From contig JAUNDJ010000015.1 of NCBI GenBank assembly GCA_030526175.1, positions 1-33,111 on the forward strand: a stretch of 33,111 bases of DNA, given 5' to 3'. Source of the DNA: Bacillota bacterium. Its GTDB lineage: Bacteria > Bacillota_I > Bacilli_A > Erysipelotrichales > Erysipelotrichaceae. Position numbers and translations under genes: made by a program. Within the stretch, counting starts at the first letter, position 1. Every line of letters starts with the position of its first letter. Shown one piece after another: positions 23,438 to 31,621 of this stretch. Under the pieces are notes generated by a model, which made no database searches, was not told the DNA's origin, and worked only from the letters and a program-made list of their open reading frames with translations.

Positions 23438-24136
23438 CTATCGTCTACGATTATTGTTTTGGGCAATCAAAATCAAACGAAGAAGTTGTAAGATAGCAGA
23501 TAAAGCACCGGCTACATAAGTAAGAGCTGCCGCGGAAAGAACCGCACGAGCATCGCCAACCTCTTGTGTATTGACCATTCCATATTCTTCCAACATTTTG
23601 ATGGCACGATTGGAAGCATTAAATTCCACAGGCAATGTCACCAATTGGAATAATACAACCGCACAAAAACATAAAATTCCTGCATTAATAAAGAAGGATG
23701 AAGAATTAGAACGAATGAACAACCCGATTAATATTAAAGGCCATGAAATAGAAGAACCAATATTGGCAATTGGCACTAAACTAGCACGAAGTTCTAAAGG
23801 TTTGTATCCAAACGCATGTTGCATAACGTGCCCACATTCATGTGCTGCCACACCCATGGCTGCAATAGAAGTCGAATTGTATGTTGAATCTGACAATCGT
23901 AATACTTTCGAACGAGGATCATAATGATCTGTCAAATTTCCCGAAACGCGCTCAATACGTACATCGTATACCCCAGAACAGTGAAGTATACGTTCGGCAA
24001 CTTGTGCTCCTGTCATATTTGCATAGTTTCGAACCTGAGAATACTTTGCGAACGTAGAATTCATAAACATACTTGCTAAGGAACAAAGAATAACACCTAT
24101 AATAACTAAGATGTATGTATAATCCATAAAAAACAT
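23438..24136 (-). CDS. Membrane zinc metallopeptidase, YugP family
   Basis: 232 residues. It opens with a membrane helix (about 6-28), then a soluble part with VAAHECGHVMQHA (zinc motif HExxH at 99-103) and further hydrophobic segments at about 118-138 and 145-170, and a final helix near 205-228. This is the pattern of the YugP / zinc-peptidase 2 family, whose physiological substrate is unknown. The ATG at 24136 follows AGGAGGG. A 10-base stem hairpin lies just upstream of this ribosome site. It converges with the MBL gene. Confidence 0.85.
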   Translation of the reverse strand: MFFMDYTYILVIIGVILCSLASMFMNSTFAKYSQVRNYANMTGAQVAERILHCSGVYDVRIERVSGNLTDHYDPRSKVLRLSDSTYNSTSIAAMGVAAHECGHVMQHAFGYKPLELRASLVPIANIGSSISWPLILIGLFIRSNSSSFFINAGILCFCAVVLFQLVTLPVEFNASNRAIKMLEEYGMVNTQEVGDARAVLSAAALTYVAGALSAILQLLRLILIAQNNNRRR

Positions 24137-24154
24137 AATTTCCCTCCTACAAAG

Positions 24155-24176
24155 AAAGCCGACAAATGTCGACTTT
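24155..24176. other. Hairpin directly upstream of the YugP-like ribosome site
   Basis: AAAGCCGACA/TGTCGACTTT (24155-24164 with 24167-24176) pairs with one wobble over a tight loop. In the plus direction a T6 run follows, in the minus direction CTTTCTTT and then AGGAGGG six bases on. It may be the argF terminator or a leader structure for the YugP-like gene. Confidence 0.5.
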
Positions 24177-24239
24177 TTTCTTAAATAATTGTACCCTATT
24201 ATTTCTACTAAAGAATGTCTAAATCGTGTGAAATTGTGG

Positions 24240-25229
24240 TTATTCTCCTAAAGTAGCTACAATAACTGCCTTAATAGTATGCATTCTATTTTCAGCTTCT
24301 TCAAACACTTTTGATTGTTCACTTTCAAAGACTTCGTCTGTTACTTCCATATCTTGGATTCCAAAACGCTCTGCCATTTCCGCACCAATTTTTGTCTTCA
24401 AATCGTGGAAAGCAGGTAAACAGTGTAAGAAAATAGCCGAAGGTTTTGCCAAGCTCATTAATTCTTTTGTCACTTTATAAGGACTTAATTCTTTAATACG
24501 TTTTTCCCATACTTCATCTGGTTCTCCCATAGAAACCCAAACATCTGTATAGATTACATCTGCATCTTTACATGCCACTTGTGGATTTTCTTCCAATGTG
24601 ATTGTTGCACCACTCGCTTTGGCATATTCTTGACATTCGTTTACTAATGCTTCATTTGGGAAATATTCTTTTGTCGTACAAGCTACAAAATCTAAACCTA
24701 ATTTCGCACAAACGATCATTAAAGAGTTACCCATATTGTAACGAGCATCTCCCATATATACTAATTTTTTCCCTTTTAATTCTCCAAATTGTTCTTTAAT
24801 AGTCAACATGTCCGCTAGCATTTGTGTAGGATGGTATTCGTTTGTCAAACCATTCCATACTGGAACTTTTGAATATTTAGCCAATTCTTCTACAATTTCT
24901 TGACCAAAACCACGATATTCAATTCCTTCAAACATTCCCGCTAATACTCGAGCTGTATCGGCAATGCTTTCTTTTTTACCAATTTGTGAACCTGTTGGAT
25001 CTAAATAAGTAGATCCCATTCCTAAATCACTTGCAGCCACTTCAAAAGCACAACGTGTACGAGTGCTTGTTTTTTCAAAAATTAAGGCAATATTCTTTCC
25101 ACGGAACATGTCGTGTGGAATTCCTTTTTTCTTCTTATCTTTTAATTCCGCTGCCAAATCGATTAAATAATTAATTTCATCTGGCGTAAAATCTTTTAAT
25201 GTTAAAAAATCTCTTCCTTTTAGATTCAT
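24240..25229 (-). CDS. argF: Ornithine carbamoyltransferase
   Basis: 329 residues from the ATG at 25227-25229 behind AAGGAG; upstream in-frame codons lie inside the NUDIX gene and are excluded. Carbamoyl-phosphate binding STRTR (55-59), the [16 protein letters not shown] region, ornithine-binding DVWVSMGE and the HCLPA loop with its catalytic Cys are all present. The enzyme makes citrulline from ornithine and carbamoyl phosphate, or the reverse in arginine fermentation. No arcA, arcC or other arginine-biosynthesis gene is in the window, so anabolic (argF) or catabolic (arcB) use cannot be decided. It lies 10 bases downstream of a NUDIX gene and is probably co-transcribed with it. Confidence 0.92.
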   Translation of the reverse strand: MNLKGRDFLTLKDFTPDEINYLIDLAAELKDKKKKGIPHDMFRGKNIALIFEKTSTRTRCAFEVAASDLGMGSTYLDPTGSQIGKKESIADTARVLAGMFEGIEYRGFGQEIVEELAKYSKVPVWNGLTNEYHPTQMLADMLTIKEQFGELKGKKLVYMGDARYNMGNSLMIVCAKLGLDFVACTTKEYFPNEALVNECQEYAKASGATITLEENPQVACKDADVIYTDVWVSMGEPDEVWEKRIKELSPYKVTKELMSLAKPSAIFLHCLPAFHDLKTKIGAEMAERFGIQDMEVTDEVFESEQSKVFEEAENRMHTIKAVIVATLGE

Positions 25230-25239
25230 ATTATTCTCC

Positions 25240-25740
25240 TTATTCAAAAACTTGTTTAATACTATCGTAGTGTAAGAAAATTCCTTCTTTGGCAAAAGCT
25301 TGAATTTCTTCAACCGTTGCGATTTTGAAAGCTAACGCTTCATCTTCACGAATTTTTACATCTTTTTCATCAAAATCCAAAATAAATTTATAGATATCCA
25401 CAAAATAGTTATCGCCTTCACCCGGGTTTTCTCTATGATAACTAAACACAAATCCACCTTCTGCATTTGTTACATCTAAACCCGTTTCTTCTTTTACTTC
25501 ACGAATAACCGCTTCTTTCGATTCTTCACCAGCCATACAAGCGCCACCAGCAACTTCCCACCAACCAGGTGCCCAGTGTTTACTCATAACACGTTGCGTA
25601 ATTAAAAATTTACCATCTGGTCTTTGGATAACACCCAATACAGACAAATGATATTCATCGTCTTTTAAACACCAGTCGTTTCTTTTCATTACTCTTCCAG
25701 TTTTTTGTTTGTTTTTGTCGTAAATATCCCAATATTCCAT
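25240..25740 (-). CDS. NUDIX hydrolase
   Basis: 166 residues from the ATG at 25738-25740 after GGAGATAGA; longer in-frame extensions cross the promoter. The NUDIX box is complete from Gly66 to Leu88 (GX5EX7REVKEETGL), with the divalent-metal Glu residues at 81, 84 and 85. The N-terminal [15 protein letters not shown] is like NUDIX proteins related to isopentenyl-diphosphate isomerase or YfcD. Substrate (nucleotide, dinucleotide or other diphosphate) is unknown. It is the first gene of a probable two-gene unit with argF, though no functional link is evident. Confidence 0.88.
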   Translation of the reverse strand: MEYWDIYDKNKQKTGRVMKRNDWCLKDDEYHLSVLGVIQRPDGKFLITQRVMSKHWAPGWWEVAGGACMAGEESKEAVIREVKEETGLDVTNAEGGFVFSYHRENPGEGDNYFVDIYKFILDFDEKDVKIREDEALAFKIATVEEIQAFAKEGIFLHYDSIKQVFE

Positions 25741-25767
25741 TTCTCTATCTCCGTTATATATAGAAAG

Positions 25768-25796
25768 AGTATATTCGAAAATAAAAAAAAGCTCAA
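25768..25796 (-). promoter_or_regulatory. Promoter of the NUDIX-argF unit
   Basis: Minus strand TTGAGC (25791-25796), 17 bases, TATACT (25768-25773), about 28 bases before the chosen ATG. Confidence 0.65.
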
Positions 25797-25884
25797 GTAT
25801 ATACAGAGCATTCACAAAATCGTCTTCAAAAATGTTTTTCTTTGTGAATAAGAAACAAGAAAGTTTTGTTCTCATTGCGCACGG

Positions 25885-25907
25885 ACTATTACTTTTGATT
25901 TAATAGT
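25885..25907. repeat. Inverted repeat between the NUDIX and NagB-like genes
   Basis: ACTATTA (25885-25891) and TAATAGT (25901-25907) form a perfect 7-base inverted repeat with a 9-base centre in the 233-base divergent gap. No T tail; an operator for either side is possible. Confidence 0.35.
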
Positions 25908-25973
25908 ATTAGATAAACAATTCTTTTAGTTTTTTACCTAATAATAGTACATTTTACAGAAAGGTTTAATAAT

Positions 25974-26696
25974 ATGAAAATAATAAAATGTAAAGATTAC
26001 GAGGAAATGTCAAAAAAGGCATTTGAAATTGTAAAAAAAGAAATTACAGAAAATCCAAAAACCAATCTTTGTCTGCCCTATGGATTAACACCATTGGGTT
26101 TATATAAAGAAATGGTTTCAGATTACTATACAAATCATACATCGTATCAAAATGTTCAATTTTTCAATATTGATGAATTTGTCCCTATTGCCAAAAATCA
26201 TCCGGGATCCCATTATTCCTATATGAAAATGAACTTATTATCATTTCTAAACGTCCCGGAAAACCATATTCATTATCCATATGGGATTGATTATTTAGAA
26301 TGTATAAAATATGAAAAGCTCTTACAAGAATATCCAATTGATCTTCAAGTATTAGGAATTGGAAGGAATGCTCATATTGGATATGCAGAACCCGGAACAC
26401 AAAAAGATGAACCGACACATATCGTTACTTTAGCTCCATCTTCTCGAGAAGGAATAAAACGATTCTTTCATAATGATTTAGAAAAAGTTCCTCGTTTTGC
26501 GATCACAATGGGAATTGGTACAATCTTACAAGCAAAAAAGATTCTGTTGTTAGCCAGTGGAAAAAATAAAGCCGAAGCTATCCAACAAATGATTGAAAAT
26601 GAACCAAATCCTGATTGTCCTGCTTCCTATCTTCAAGAACACCCGAATGTAACCGTCATTCTTGATGAAGAAGCCGCTAGTTTACTCAAAAAATAA
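25974..26696 (+). CDS. Glucosamine-6-phosphate deaminase-like sugar-phosphate isomerase (NagB family, divergent)
   Basis: 240 residues, the NagB length. The phosphate loop LPYGLTPLGLY (34-44), FNIDEF with the general-base Asp67, and the lid YSYMKMNLL follow NagB. The active-site stretch reads GIGRNAHIGYAEPGT (128-142) where Firmicutes NagB has GIGRNGHIGFNEPGT: His134 and Glu139 are kept, but Gly becomes Ala133 and the FN of FNEP becomes Tyr137-Ala138. The fold is therefore clear, but activity on glucosamine 6-phosphate is less certain than for a standard NagB. Weak AAAGG site before the ATG. No nagA or amino-sugar gene is adjacent. It converges with the phosphatase gene over a shared terminator. 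Confidence 0.75.
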   Translation: MKIIKCKDYEEMSKKAFEIVKKEITENPKTNLCLPYGLTPLGLYKEMVSDYYTNHTSYQNVQFFNIDEFVPIAKNHPGSHYSYMKMNLLSFLNVPENHIHYPYGIDYLECIKYEKLLQEYPIDLQVLGIGRNAHIGYAEPGTQKDEPTHIVTLAPSSREGIKRFFHNDLEKVPRFAITMGIGTILQAKKILLLASGKNKAEAIQQMIENEPNPDCPASYLQEHPNVTVILDEEAASLLKK

Positions 26697-26727
26697 GAGA
26701 AGAAGCCATCACTTCTTCTCGTTTTTT
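26697..26727. terminator. Terminator after the NagB-like gene
   Basis: Perfect 9-base stem GAGAAGAAG/CTTCTTCTC (26697-26705 with 26712-26720), six-base loop, then GTTTTTT. It also lies just beyond the stop of the convergent phosphatase gene. Confidence 0.9.
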
Positions 26728-26729
26728 CA

Positions 26730-27455
26730 TTATTCTCGACCAGAATACACCGTTGTCTGATCGATTTTATACACATAGAATTCTTCCATTGTATTTAAAC
26801 AAAGGCAAGCTAGACTTCCACCATAAGCAATGCCACAATCTATGACAATGTGATTCTTATGATGGTATATTTTACCGGCACTATTGTCATCAATCAAAAA
26901 TGTGGGAGTATGCCCCGAAATAATCGTAGTATCCTCAAAATAGCTTTGTTCATCATAATGCATACGTTCGTATAAAAAATTCTCTTTTTGATACTCTTCT
27001 AATGGTTTATTTGGCTCAAAGTCACTAATACCTGCGTGTACTAAGAAAAACTTACGTCCATTTACGGTAATTTTCTTATAAAACTGGAATTTTTTCATAT
27101 ATTCTATAATCCAGCGACGATGCACAGGTTCTAGATTTCTAAATTTTTCTATCGTAGATTTTCCACCATCCGCATACCAGCAACGAAACTCAATCGAATT
27201 ATTATGATTCTTAGGATCGCTATCTAAATCCACACCTTCGGCTAGTGTACTTAAAGCAACATATTCATGATTTCCCATTAAAGGGATAACATTTCTTCTT
27301 CGCATCATATCCAAAAGTATATGAAAACCTTTAGGCCCACGGTCAATGACATCACCAAGAATGAATAATACATCACTGCTTGAAAAATTAATCTTTTTCA
27401 ACATAGCCTTGTACTCTTGATAACAACCATGGATAACACTCATCACATAAATCAT
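26730..27455 (-). CDS. Calcineurin-like (PPP-family) phosphatase with a substituted metal ligand
   Basis: 241 residues. Motifs of the PPP phosphoesterases are in order: GDVIDRGP (Asp35, Asp38), GNHE (62-64), FLVHAG and SGHTP. Motif I, normally D-x-H-G, reads MSVIHG: the metal-binding Asp is Val7, while His9 is kept. One base change (GTT for GAT) accounts for this. The protein may have low or no phosphatase activity, or be a sequencing error. The family includes bacterial Ser/Thr-Tyr phosphatases and Ap4A hydrolase-like enzymes. Its ATG is three bases after the restored stop of the frameshifted PTS-IIB-like gene, whose end carries the GAGGAA ribosome site, so the two were built as a coupled pair. 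Confidence 0.8.
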   Translation of the reverse strand: MIYVMSVIHGCYQEYKAMLKKINFSSSDVLFILGDVIDRGPKGFHILLDMMRRRNVIPLMGNHEYVALSTLAEGVDLDSDPKNHNNSIEFRCWYADGGKSTIEKFRNLEPVHRRWIIEYMKKFQFYKKITVNGRKFFLVHAGISDFEPNKPLEEYQKENFLYERMHYDEQSYFEDTTIISGHTPTFLIDDNSAGKIYHHKNHIVIDCGIAYGGSLACLCLNTMEEFYVYKIDQTTVYSGRE

Positions 27456-27458
27456 AGT

Positions 27459-28203
27459 TTATTCCTCTTTTAAAGAAGTATACAATCTGTCTAAAATCGA
27501 ATTAAAATTAAGTGTCGCAAAATCAACTCGATCGATCAATTGAATCTTATCCCCATATTTTTTTTAGTTCTTTTTCCATATAGTAAATCTGTGGTGCCAA
27601 AAGTACAATATCATATTCATCAATCATGGATGGCAAAAAAGATACATTGGCTCCACAAACTTGAATCTTATTATTAGGCATGTCTTCATCCATTTTACTT
27701 TGAAGCAAAGAAGCGTAATAACCAGATGTTAGCCCCGCTGTACAACATATCAAAATATTTTCTATTTTTTCAGGAAATACCTTAATTGTCACTTCCTCTT
27801 CCTCGGTTTGATAATAAAAGCGAAAAAAAGAAGACAATTGACTTAGTACAAACTCAAAATCGTGCATTTCAAAATGTAAATAAAAAAGAGGTTGCGCTCC
27901 TATCTTTTGTAAGTAACCGGTCAACGATGTTTTTTCCCCATATATATTAATATCCACTTCATAAATAGAAAGTTCCATGATATCCCCATAAAAACGCCCT
28001 TGTTGTTTCCTTTTAAATTCTCGATCATAAAATTGTATAATCCCAAATCGAGCTCTGCAATTTCCATTTTCGTCTTGATGTTCCTCATCCACAGACTTAA
28101 TAAACATACGGTTATGATCGGAAGAATCATGTGTACAATCCAACGATTGAAGCCAAGCTTGTATGATTGGTTTAATAAAGGCACTCGTTAAATTTTCTGA
28201 CAT
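27459..28203 (-). pseudogene. Paralogue of the PTS-IIB-like protein (copy B), frameshifted at an A8 tract
   Basis: From the ATG at 28203 (AGGTGA upstream) the frame follows copy A (3053-3757) throughout: IKPIIQAWL, CTHDS, NRMFI, FYGDIMELSIYEV, FYLHFEMHDFEFVL, then ILICCTAGLTSGYYASLLQ with the phosphoacceptor-like Cys154, and IVLLAPQIYYM. At an eight-A run (27558-27565) the frame breaks and ends at 27547 after 218 residues. Moving one base there restores KYGDKIQLIDRVDFATLNF to a TAA at 27459-27461, nearly identical to the copy A ending. So about 30 C-terminal residues are lost unless transcriptional slippage on the A run or a sequencing error explains it. The next gene is a PPP-type phosphatase. 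Confidence 0.8.
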
Positions 28204-28227
28204 AATAAATCACCTATTTCTAAACAT

Positions 28228-28256
28228 ATTTTAAGAGAAAAAGTAGATATATTCAA
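28228..28256 (-). promoter_or_regulatory. Promoter of the copy B / phosphatase unit
   Basis: Minus strand TTGAAT (28251-28256), 17 bases, TAAAAT (28228-28233). Confidence 0.7.
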
Positions 28257-28292
28257 ATGATTTAGTGAAACGTATTTTCCATTCACAAAACT

Positions 28293-28325
28293 AAAAAAAG
28301 ATGCACAATTCATATCAATTGTGCA
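28293..28325 (-). terminator. Terminator of the LtaS-like gene
   Basis: Perfect 9-base stem TGCACAATT/AATTGTGCA (28302-28310 with 28317-28325), then CTTTTTTT in the minus direction. Confidence 0.9.
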
Positions 28326-28336
28326 CCATACATTCT

Positions 28337-30109
28337 CTATTCTGTATCTGGGGTTGGAGTTGGCGTTGGGGTTGGGGGAATAACTTCTCCTCCACCAGTT
28401 TCGCCACCAGTCGTTCCTCCACCACCGGTTTCTCCACCAGTTTCGCCTCCGGTACTTGGTTTTTTATTAGGATATGTGATTACTCCTGTTTGGAAATTGT
28501 ATTCTCCTTCAAAATATTGAGGAAGATCTGTGTACGTTTCCCCACCAGTTCCAAAAGTATCCCAAGCTGCTTTTTCCGTATCTTTTAATTCTTCGGCAAT
28601 GTCACGACCACTAAATAAATAATTTGTATAATAATCTGAGCTTTGATTAATTTGCGCTTCAAACGAATCAAATCCCAATTCTTCAATCAAAGTATCTGCT
28701 TCAGAAAATAGATTTGTTCCAAAACCTAAACGGTCGGAATCAAAAGTAATACCTAAACTAGCCAAAGTCGTTGGATATAGATCATAAGAACAAATATCCC
28801 TAGCATCGTTACGAACAGGTGTTGCTCCTGGATTGATAATTGTGTAATACGCTTTTCGTGTATATTCTGGATAGTCTTTGTCCACAAACCAATATCGATC
28901 CATCGTTGTATGATCGCCGGAAATCACAATCGTTGTATTTTCATACCAGTCTTGTTCTTTAGCCCAATCTACAAATTCACCAACTTTTTTTGATGAACAA
29001 CCCATAACATTTGAATATGGCTGGTCATAATTATATTGGCAATCTAAGCATGTGTATCCATCTGGGAAATGTGTATCGCAAGTTAATAATGTCAAGTTAA
29101 AAGGTTCGTCTTCTTTCGACAATCTATCTAATTCGGATTTCGCAAAAGAAAATAACTTTTTGTCTTCAAATCCCCACCATACACCATAATCAGGACTTAC
29201 ATATCCATTTTCCTTCGCATATCCTAAATCAAAGAAATCGTAGTCACCATGTTGTTTCAAATAATTTTCACGACCACCAAAAGCAATGTTTGAACCACAC
29301 ATAAATTCATTTGTATATCCACCAGCTTTTAATATATCCCCAACAGATGTCGCATTCGGAAGAAATTCTCCTTCTGTCACATTGTTCTTTACATCCCAAT
29401 CCAAGTTTAATGGCGTTCCACAAGTTTGTCCGATAATACCACCAACCGTCCAAGATGCTAAGCTTGAAACACGATATCCATTGTAATTTGGATCTCCACC
29501 ATTAAATGTTAGATTTTCTTCTTGAAGTTTTGTTAGTTCAGGAATGTAGTCAATCTCCGTCATTCCTCCTGTTTCTTTTCCTTCATATGTCACTTCCATT
29601 GATTCTAAAAAGATATAAATCAAATTTCTTTTCTTTTCTGGAAATTGAATATTCACCTTTTTTGCATCCACATAATAGTTTTCATAAATATCCGAAGACT
29701 TCGATTGGCTTTCTAAATAAGAAGTGATTTTCATATTCGTAACCAATTGATATCCACCATACGCAAACACACAAAGCGAAACAATGAAAGAAGAAAATAA
29801 TACTTTCCCATTAATTCTAAAGAATTTCTCATATTTCTTGCGGAAAGCATAGAATAAAATCCATATTACTGTAACAATTAGAGGAAGAGGTAAACATTGG
29901 CTAAAAAAACCATTCATAAATCCTGTATCGCTTCCTTCTAATGGAGATAAGGCAACACTTAACAATTGAGCAAAAGAAACATTTGCATAGTACGTTTTAT
30001 ACCAATTCGCGGTTGTGATTAATAATAAACCCAAAAATAACAGTAATGTTATCGTAACAAAAAGAATAATACTGATGATTTTTGACTTCTTACCACTCTT
30101 ACTTGACAT
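28337..30109 (-). CDS. LtaS/MdoB-type phosphoglycerol transferase (sulfatase fold) with a repeat tail
   Basis: 590 residues. Membrane helices near 11-33, 74-89 and 103-121 are followed by an extracellular sulfatase-type domain. Metal and catalytic residues can be placed: Glu169 in IFLESME, the likely nucleophile Thr221 in ASWTVGG followed by CGTPL as in MdoB-type enzymes, His347 in CDTHFPDG, and Asp399-His400 in SGDHTTMDRYW. Such enzymes transfer glycerol-phosphate from phosphatidylglycerol to lipoteichoic acid or glycans. The three helices rather than five, and the WTVGG/CGTPL motif, point to the MdoB-like branch rather than true LtaS. The last 38 residues are a low-complexity tail of Thr-Gly-Gly-Glu repeats and Pro-Thr repeats ending DTE, unusual for the family. 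AAAGGAGAA precedes the ATG. Confidence 0.82.
   Translation of the reverse strand: MSSKSGKKSKIISIILFVTITLLLFLGLLLITTANWYKTYYANVSFAQLLSVALSPLEGSDTGFMNGFFSQCLPLPLIVTVIWILFYAFRKKYEKFFRINGKVLFSSFIVSLCVFAYGGYQLVTNMKITSYLESQSKSSDIYENYYVDAKKVNIQFPEKKRNLIYIFLESMEVTYEGKETGGMTEIDYIPELTKLQEENLTFNGGDPNYNGYRVSSLASWTVGGIIGQTCGTPLNLDWDVKNNVTEGEFLPNATSVGDILKAGGYTNEFMCGSNIAFGGRENYLKQHGDYDFFDLGYAKENGYVSPDYGVWWGFEDKKLFSFAKSELDRLSKEDEPFNLTLLTCDTHFPDGYTCLDCQYNYDQPYSNVMGCSSKKVGEFVDWAKEQDWYENTTIVISGDHTTMDRYWFVDKDYPEYTRKAYYTIINPGATPVRNDARDICSYDLYPTTLASLGITFDSDRLGFGTNLFSEADTLIEELGFDSFEAQINQSSDYYTNYLFSGRDIAEELKDTEKAAWDTFGTGGETYTDLPQYFEGEYNFQTGVITYPNKKPSTGGETGGETGGGGTTGGETGGGEVIPPTPTPTPTPDTE
28341..28455 (-). repeat. 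Low-complexity repeats coding the Gly/Thr/Glu and Pro/Thr tail of the LtaS-like protein
   Basis: Short imperfect repeats code TGGE units, then a (Pro-Thr)5 run in which the CCAACN-type dipeptide unit recurs. Such tracts often vary in length between strains by slippage. Confidence 0.7.
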
Positions 30110-30158
30110 ATATCGTTCTCCTTTTCAATTTCAACTTTCACAATTCGTGTTAATTTAT

Positions 30159-30167
30159 ATTATAACA
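30159..30167 (-). promoter_or_regulatory. Extended -10 promoter of the LtaS-like gene
   Basis: Minus strand TGT-TATAAT (-10 hexamer 30159-30164); the -35 region is a T-rich tract without a clear box. Predicted leader about 43 bases. Confidence 0.55.
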
Positions 30168-30201
30168 ATAAAAAATGAAAAAAAAAACAAAGTTCTAACA
30201 G

Positions 30202-30229
30202 AAAAAAAAGCTGATTTTCAAAATCAGCT
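30202..30229 (-). terminator. Terminator of the sugar isomerase gene
   Basis: Stem AGCTGATTT/AAATCAGCT with a tight loop and an eight-T tail in the minus direction. Confidence 0.9.
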
Positions 30230-30237
30230 CTAATACA

Positions 30238-31473
30238 TTATCCTTTTACAGCTTCTTTAATTGCTGGGGCAATCGATACAGCAGCATCATAATAAGGAAT
30301 CTTAGTTGCTTGGAAAGCATGATATAAATCGGATTTTCCTGGCCATACAGTTCCAATGACATTGTTTTCACGATCCATTTGGTGGTACCAGTTTCCATAT
30401 GTATGATCTAATACTTTTTCATCCAAGTATTTCATAAAGTCGTAATAATCGTTTGCGTATTTTTCTTTTTCTGTTAAGCGAAGTAATACAGAAGAAGTGT
30501 TAATCGCTTCGGCAAGTGTCCAGTGCATACGATCGTGTACAACAGGTTTTCCATTCCAGTCTGTTGTGTAACAAATTCCTGGTGCACCATCGCTATTCCA
30601 TGCATCCGCAATAGCTTGATTATATAAGTTTTCAGCCGCTTCAATATAAGGTTTTGCCTCTTCTTTTTCTCCATATGTTGAAGTTGCCCATTGGCAAATT
30701 AAACGTGACCATTCAATACCATGTCCTGGAGTTGCACCATATGGTTTAAATGGATCATCTGGTTTATCCGCGTTGCATTCTAGATCGGCTACCCAATCGC
30801 TGCTGTAATGTTCCGGAATACGCCAATTGTTGTTTTTTGCCCAAACCAATACTTGATTAATGATTCTTCCTGCACGAACGCGATATTTTTCATCTTTAGT
30901 CACATCGCTTGCGGCTAAAAATGCTTCTACAGTGTGCATATTCGCATTCAATCCACGATAAGAATCTAGTTCCGTAAATTCTGTATTCCAAGTATCACAA
31001 GATAATCCTTCTTCTTCGTTCCAGAAACGTAGATCGTACGTTGCCAAAGCTTCTTCTAATAATTCTTTAGCACCTTCTCTTCCAGCTAATACACCACTTG
31101 AAGCTGCCAAAATCACAAAAGCATGTGCATAACATTGTTTTGTAGGTAAGATTTCTCCATCCGCCGTTAATCCAGCATACCATCCACCATTTTCATCATC
31201 GTGAAGTTCTGTACGAAGACCTTTTAATGCAGCATCTGCCAATTCTTCACTTCCTTCATGTCCTAAAAATGTTCCAATAGAATAAACGTGGGCCATACGT
31301 GAAGTAATCCATGTTTCACGATTTCTTTCCGTCCATGGTGTACCATCGTCACCTAAATAGTAAGATCCTCCTTTTGGAGATGGGAATTTGTGCCCGAATT
31401 TAAGAATACCTTCTCCCACTTCTTCAAGGAATTTCTTATTCTCTTCTGTACCATATTGATACTTCTTATTCAT
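30238..31473 (-). CDS. AGE-family aldose-ketose isomerase, YihS-like
   Basis: 411 residues forming an (alpha/alpha)6 barrel. It follows E. coli YihS (sulfoquinovose/mannose isomerase) through its length: WITSRMAHVYS (Trp55, Arg59), GGWYAG, NANMHTVEAF (His180), TPGHGIEWSRL (Glu254) and SDLYHAF (His385), matching the YihS catalytic His176, Glu251 and His383. The RFR stretch just before YGGTPG in YihS, linked to sulfonate binding, reads PFK here, and the Gln before the DIYH motif is Ser381, so mannose/fructose-type sugars are more likely than sulfoquinovose (inference). No sulfosugar-pathway gene is nearby. Strong AGGAGG site. A cre-like box just upstream suggests carbon catabolite control. Confidence 0.85.
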   Translation of the reverse strand: MNKKYQYGTEENKKFLEEVGEGILKFGHKFPSPKGGSYYLGDDGTPWTERNRETWITSRMAHVYSIGTFLGHEGSEELADAALKGLRTELHDDENGGWYAGLTADGEILPTKQCYAHAFVILAASSGVLAGREGAKELLEEALATYDLRFWNEEEGLSCDTWNTEFTELDSYRGLNANMHTVEAFLAASDVTKDEKYRVRAGRIINQVLVWAKNNNWRIPEHYSSDWVADLECNADKPDDPFKPYGATPGHGIEWSRLICQWATSTYGEKEEAKPYIEAAENLYNQAIADAWNSDGAPGICYTTDWNGKPVVHDRMHWTLAEAINTSSVLLRLTEKEKYANDYYDFMKYLDEKVLDHTYGNWYHQMDRENNVIGTVWPGKSDLYHAFQATKIPYYDAAVSIAPAIKEAVKG

Positions 31474-31491
31474 ATACTTCCTCCTAATGCT

Positions 31492-31506
31492 TTGTAAGCG
31501 TTGTCT
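31492..31506. promoter_or_regulatory. cre-like (CcpA) site upstream of the sugar isomerase gene
   Basis: TTGTAAGCGTTGTCT fits 11 of the 13 defined positions of the cre consensus WTGNAARCGNWWWCA. It lies 19 bases before the ATG on the minus strand, where bound CcpA would block transcription. A LacI-family operator is the alternative. Confidence 0.55.
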
Positions 31507-31563
31507 ACCCTTATCATGACATAGAATCGTATAGAATTCTAGTGATATTTATCATGTTTTCGA

Positions 31564-31591
31564 TTGCTCATTTTGTTTCTCATGATATAAT
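31564..31591 (+). promoter_or_regulatory. Promoter of the FemX-like gene
   Basis: TTGCTC (31564-31569), 16 bases ending TGA, TATAAT (31586-31591); an extended -10. Confidence 0.7.
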
Positions 31592-31621
31592 GATATGGCT
31601 TTTAGAATAGGGGGAATCCAA

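Noticed and set aside
28301-28588. Trp/Ser-rich plus-strand open frame opposite the end of the LtaS-like gene.
   Set aside because: It is the complement of the low-complexity repeat tail, without a ribosome site or promoter.
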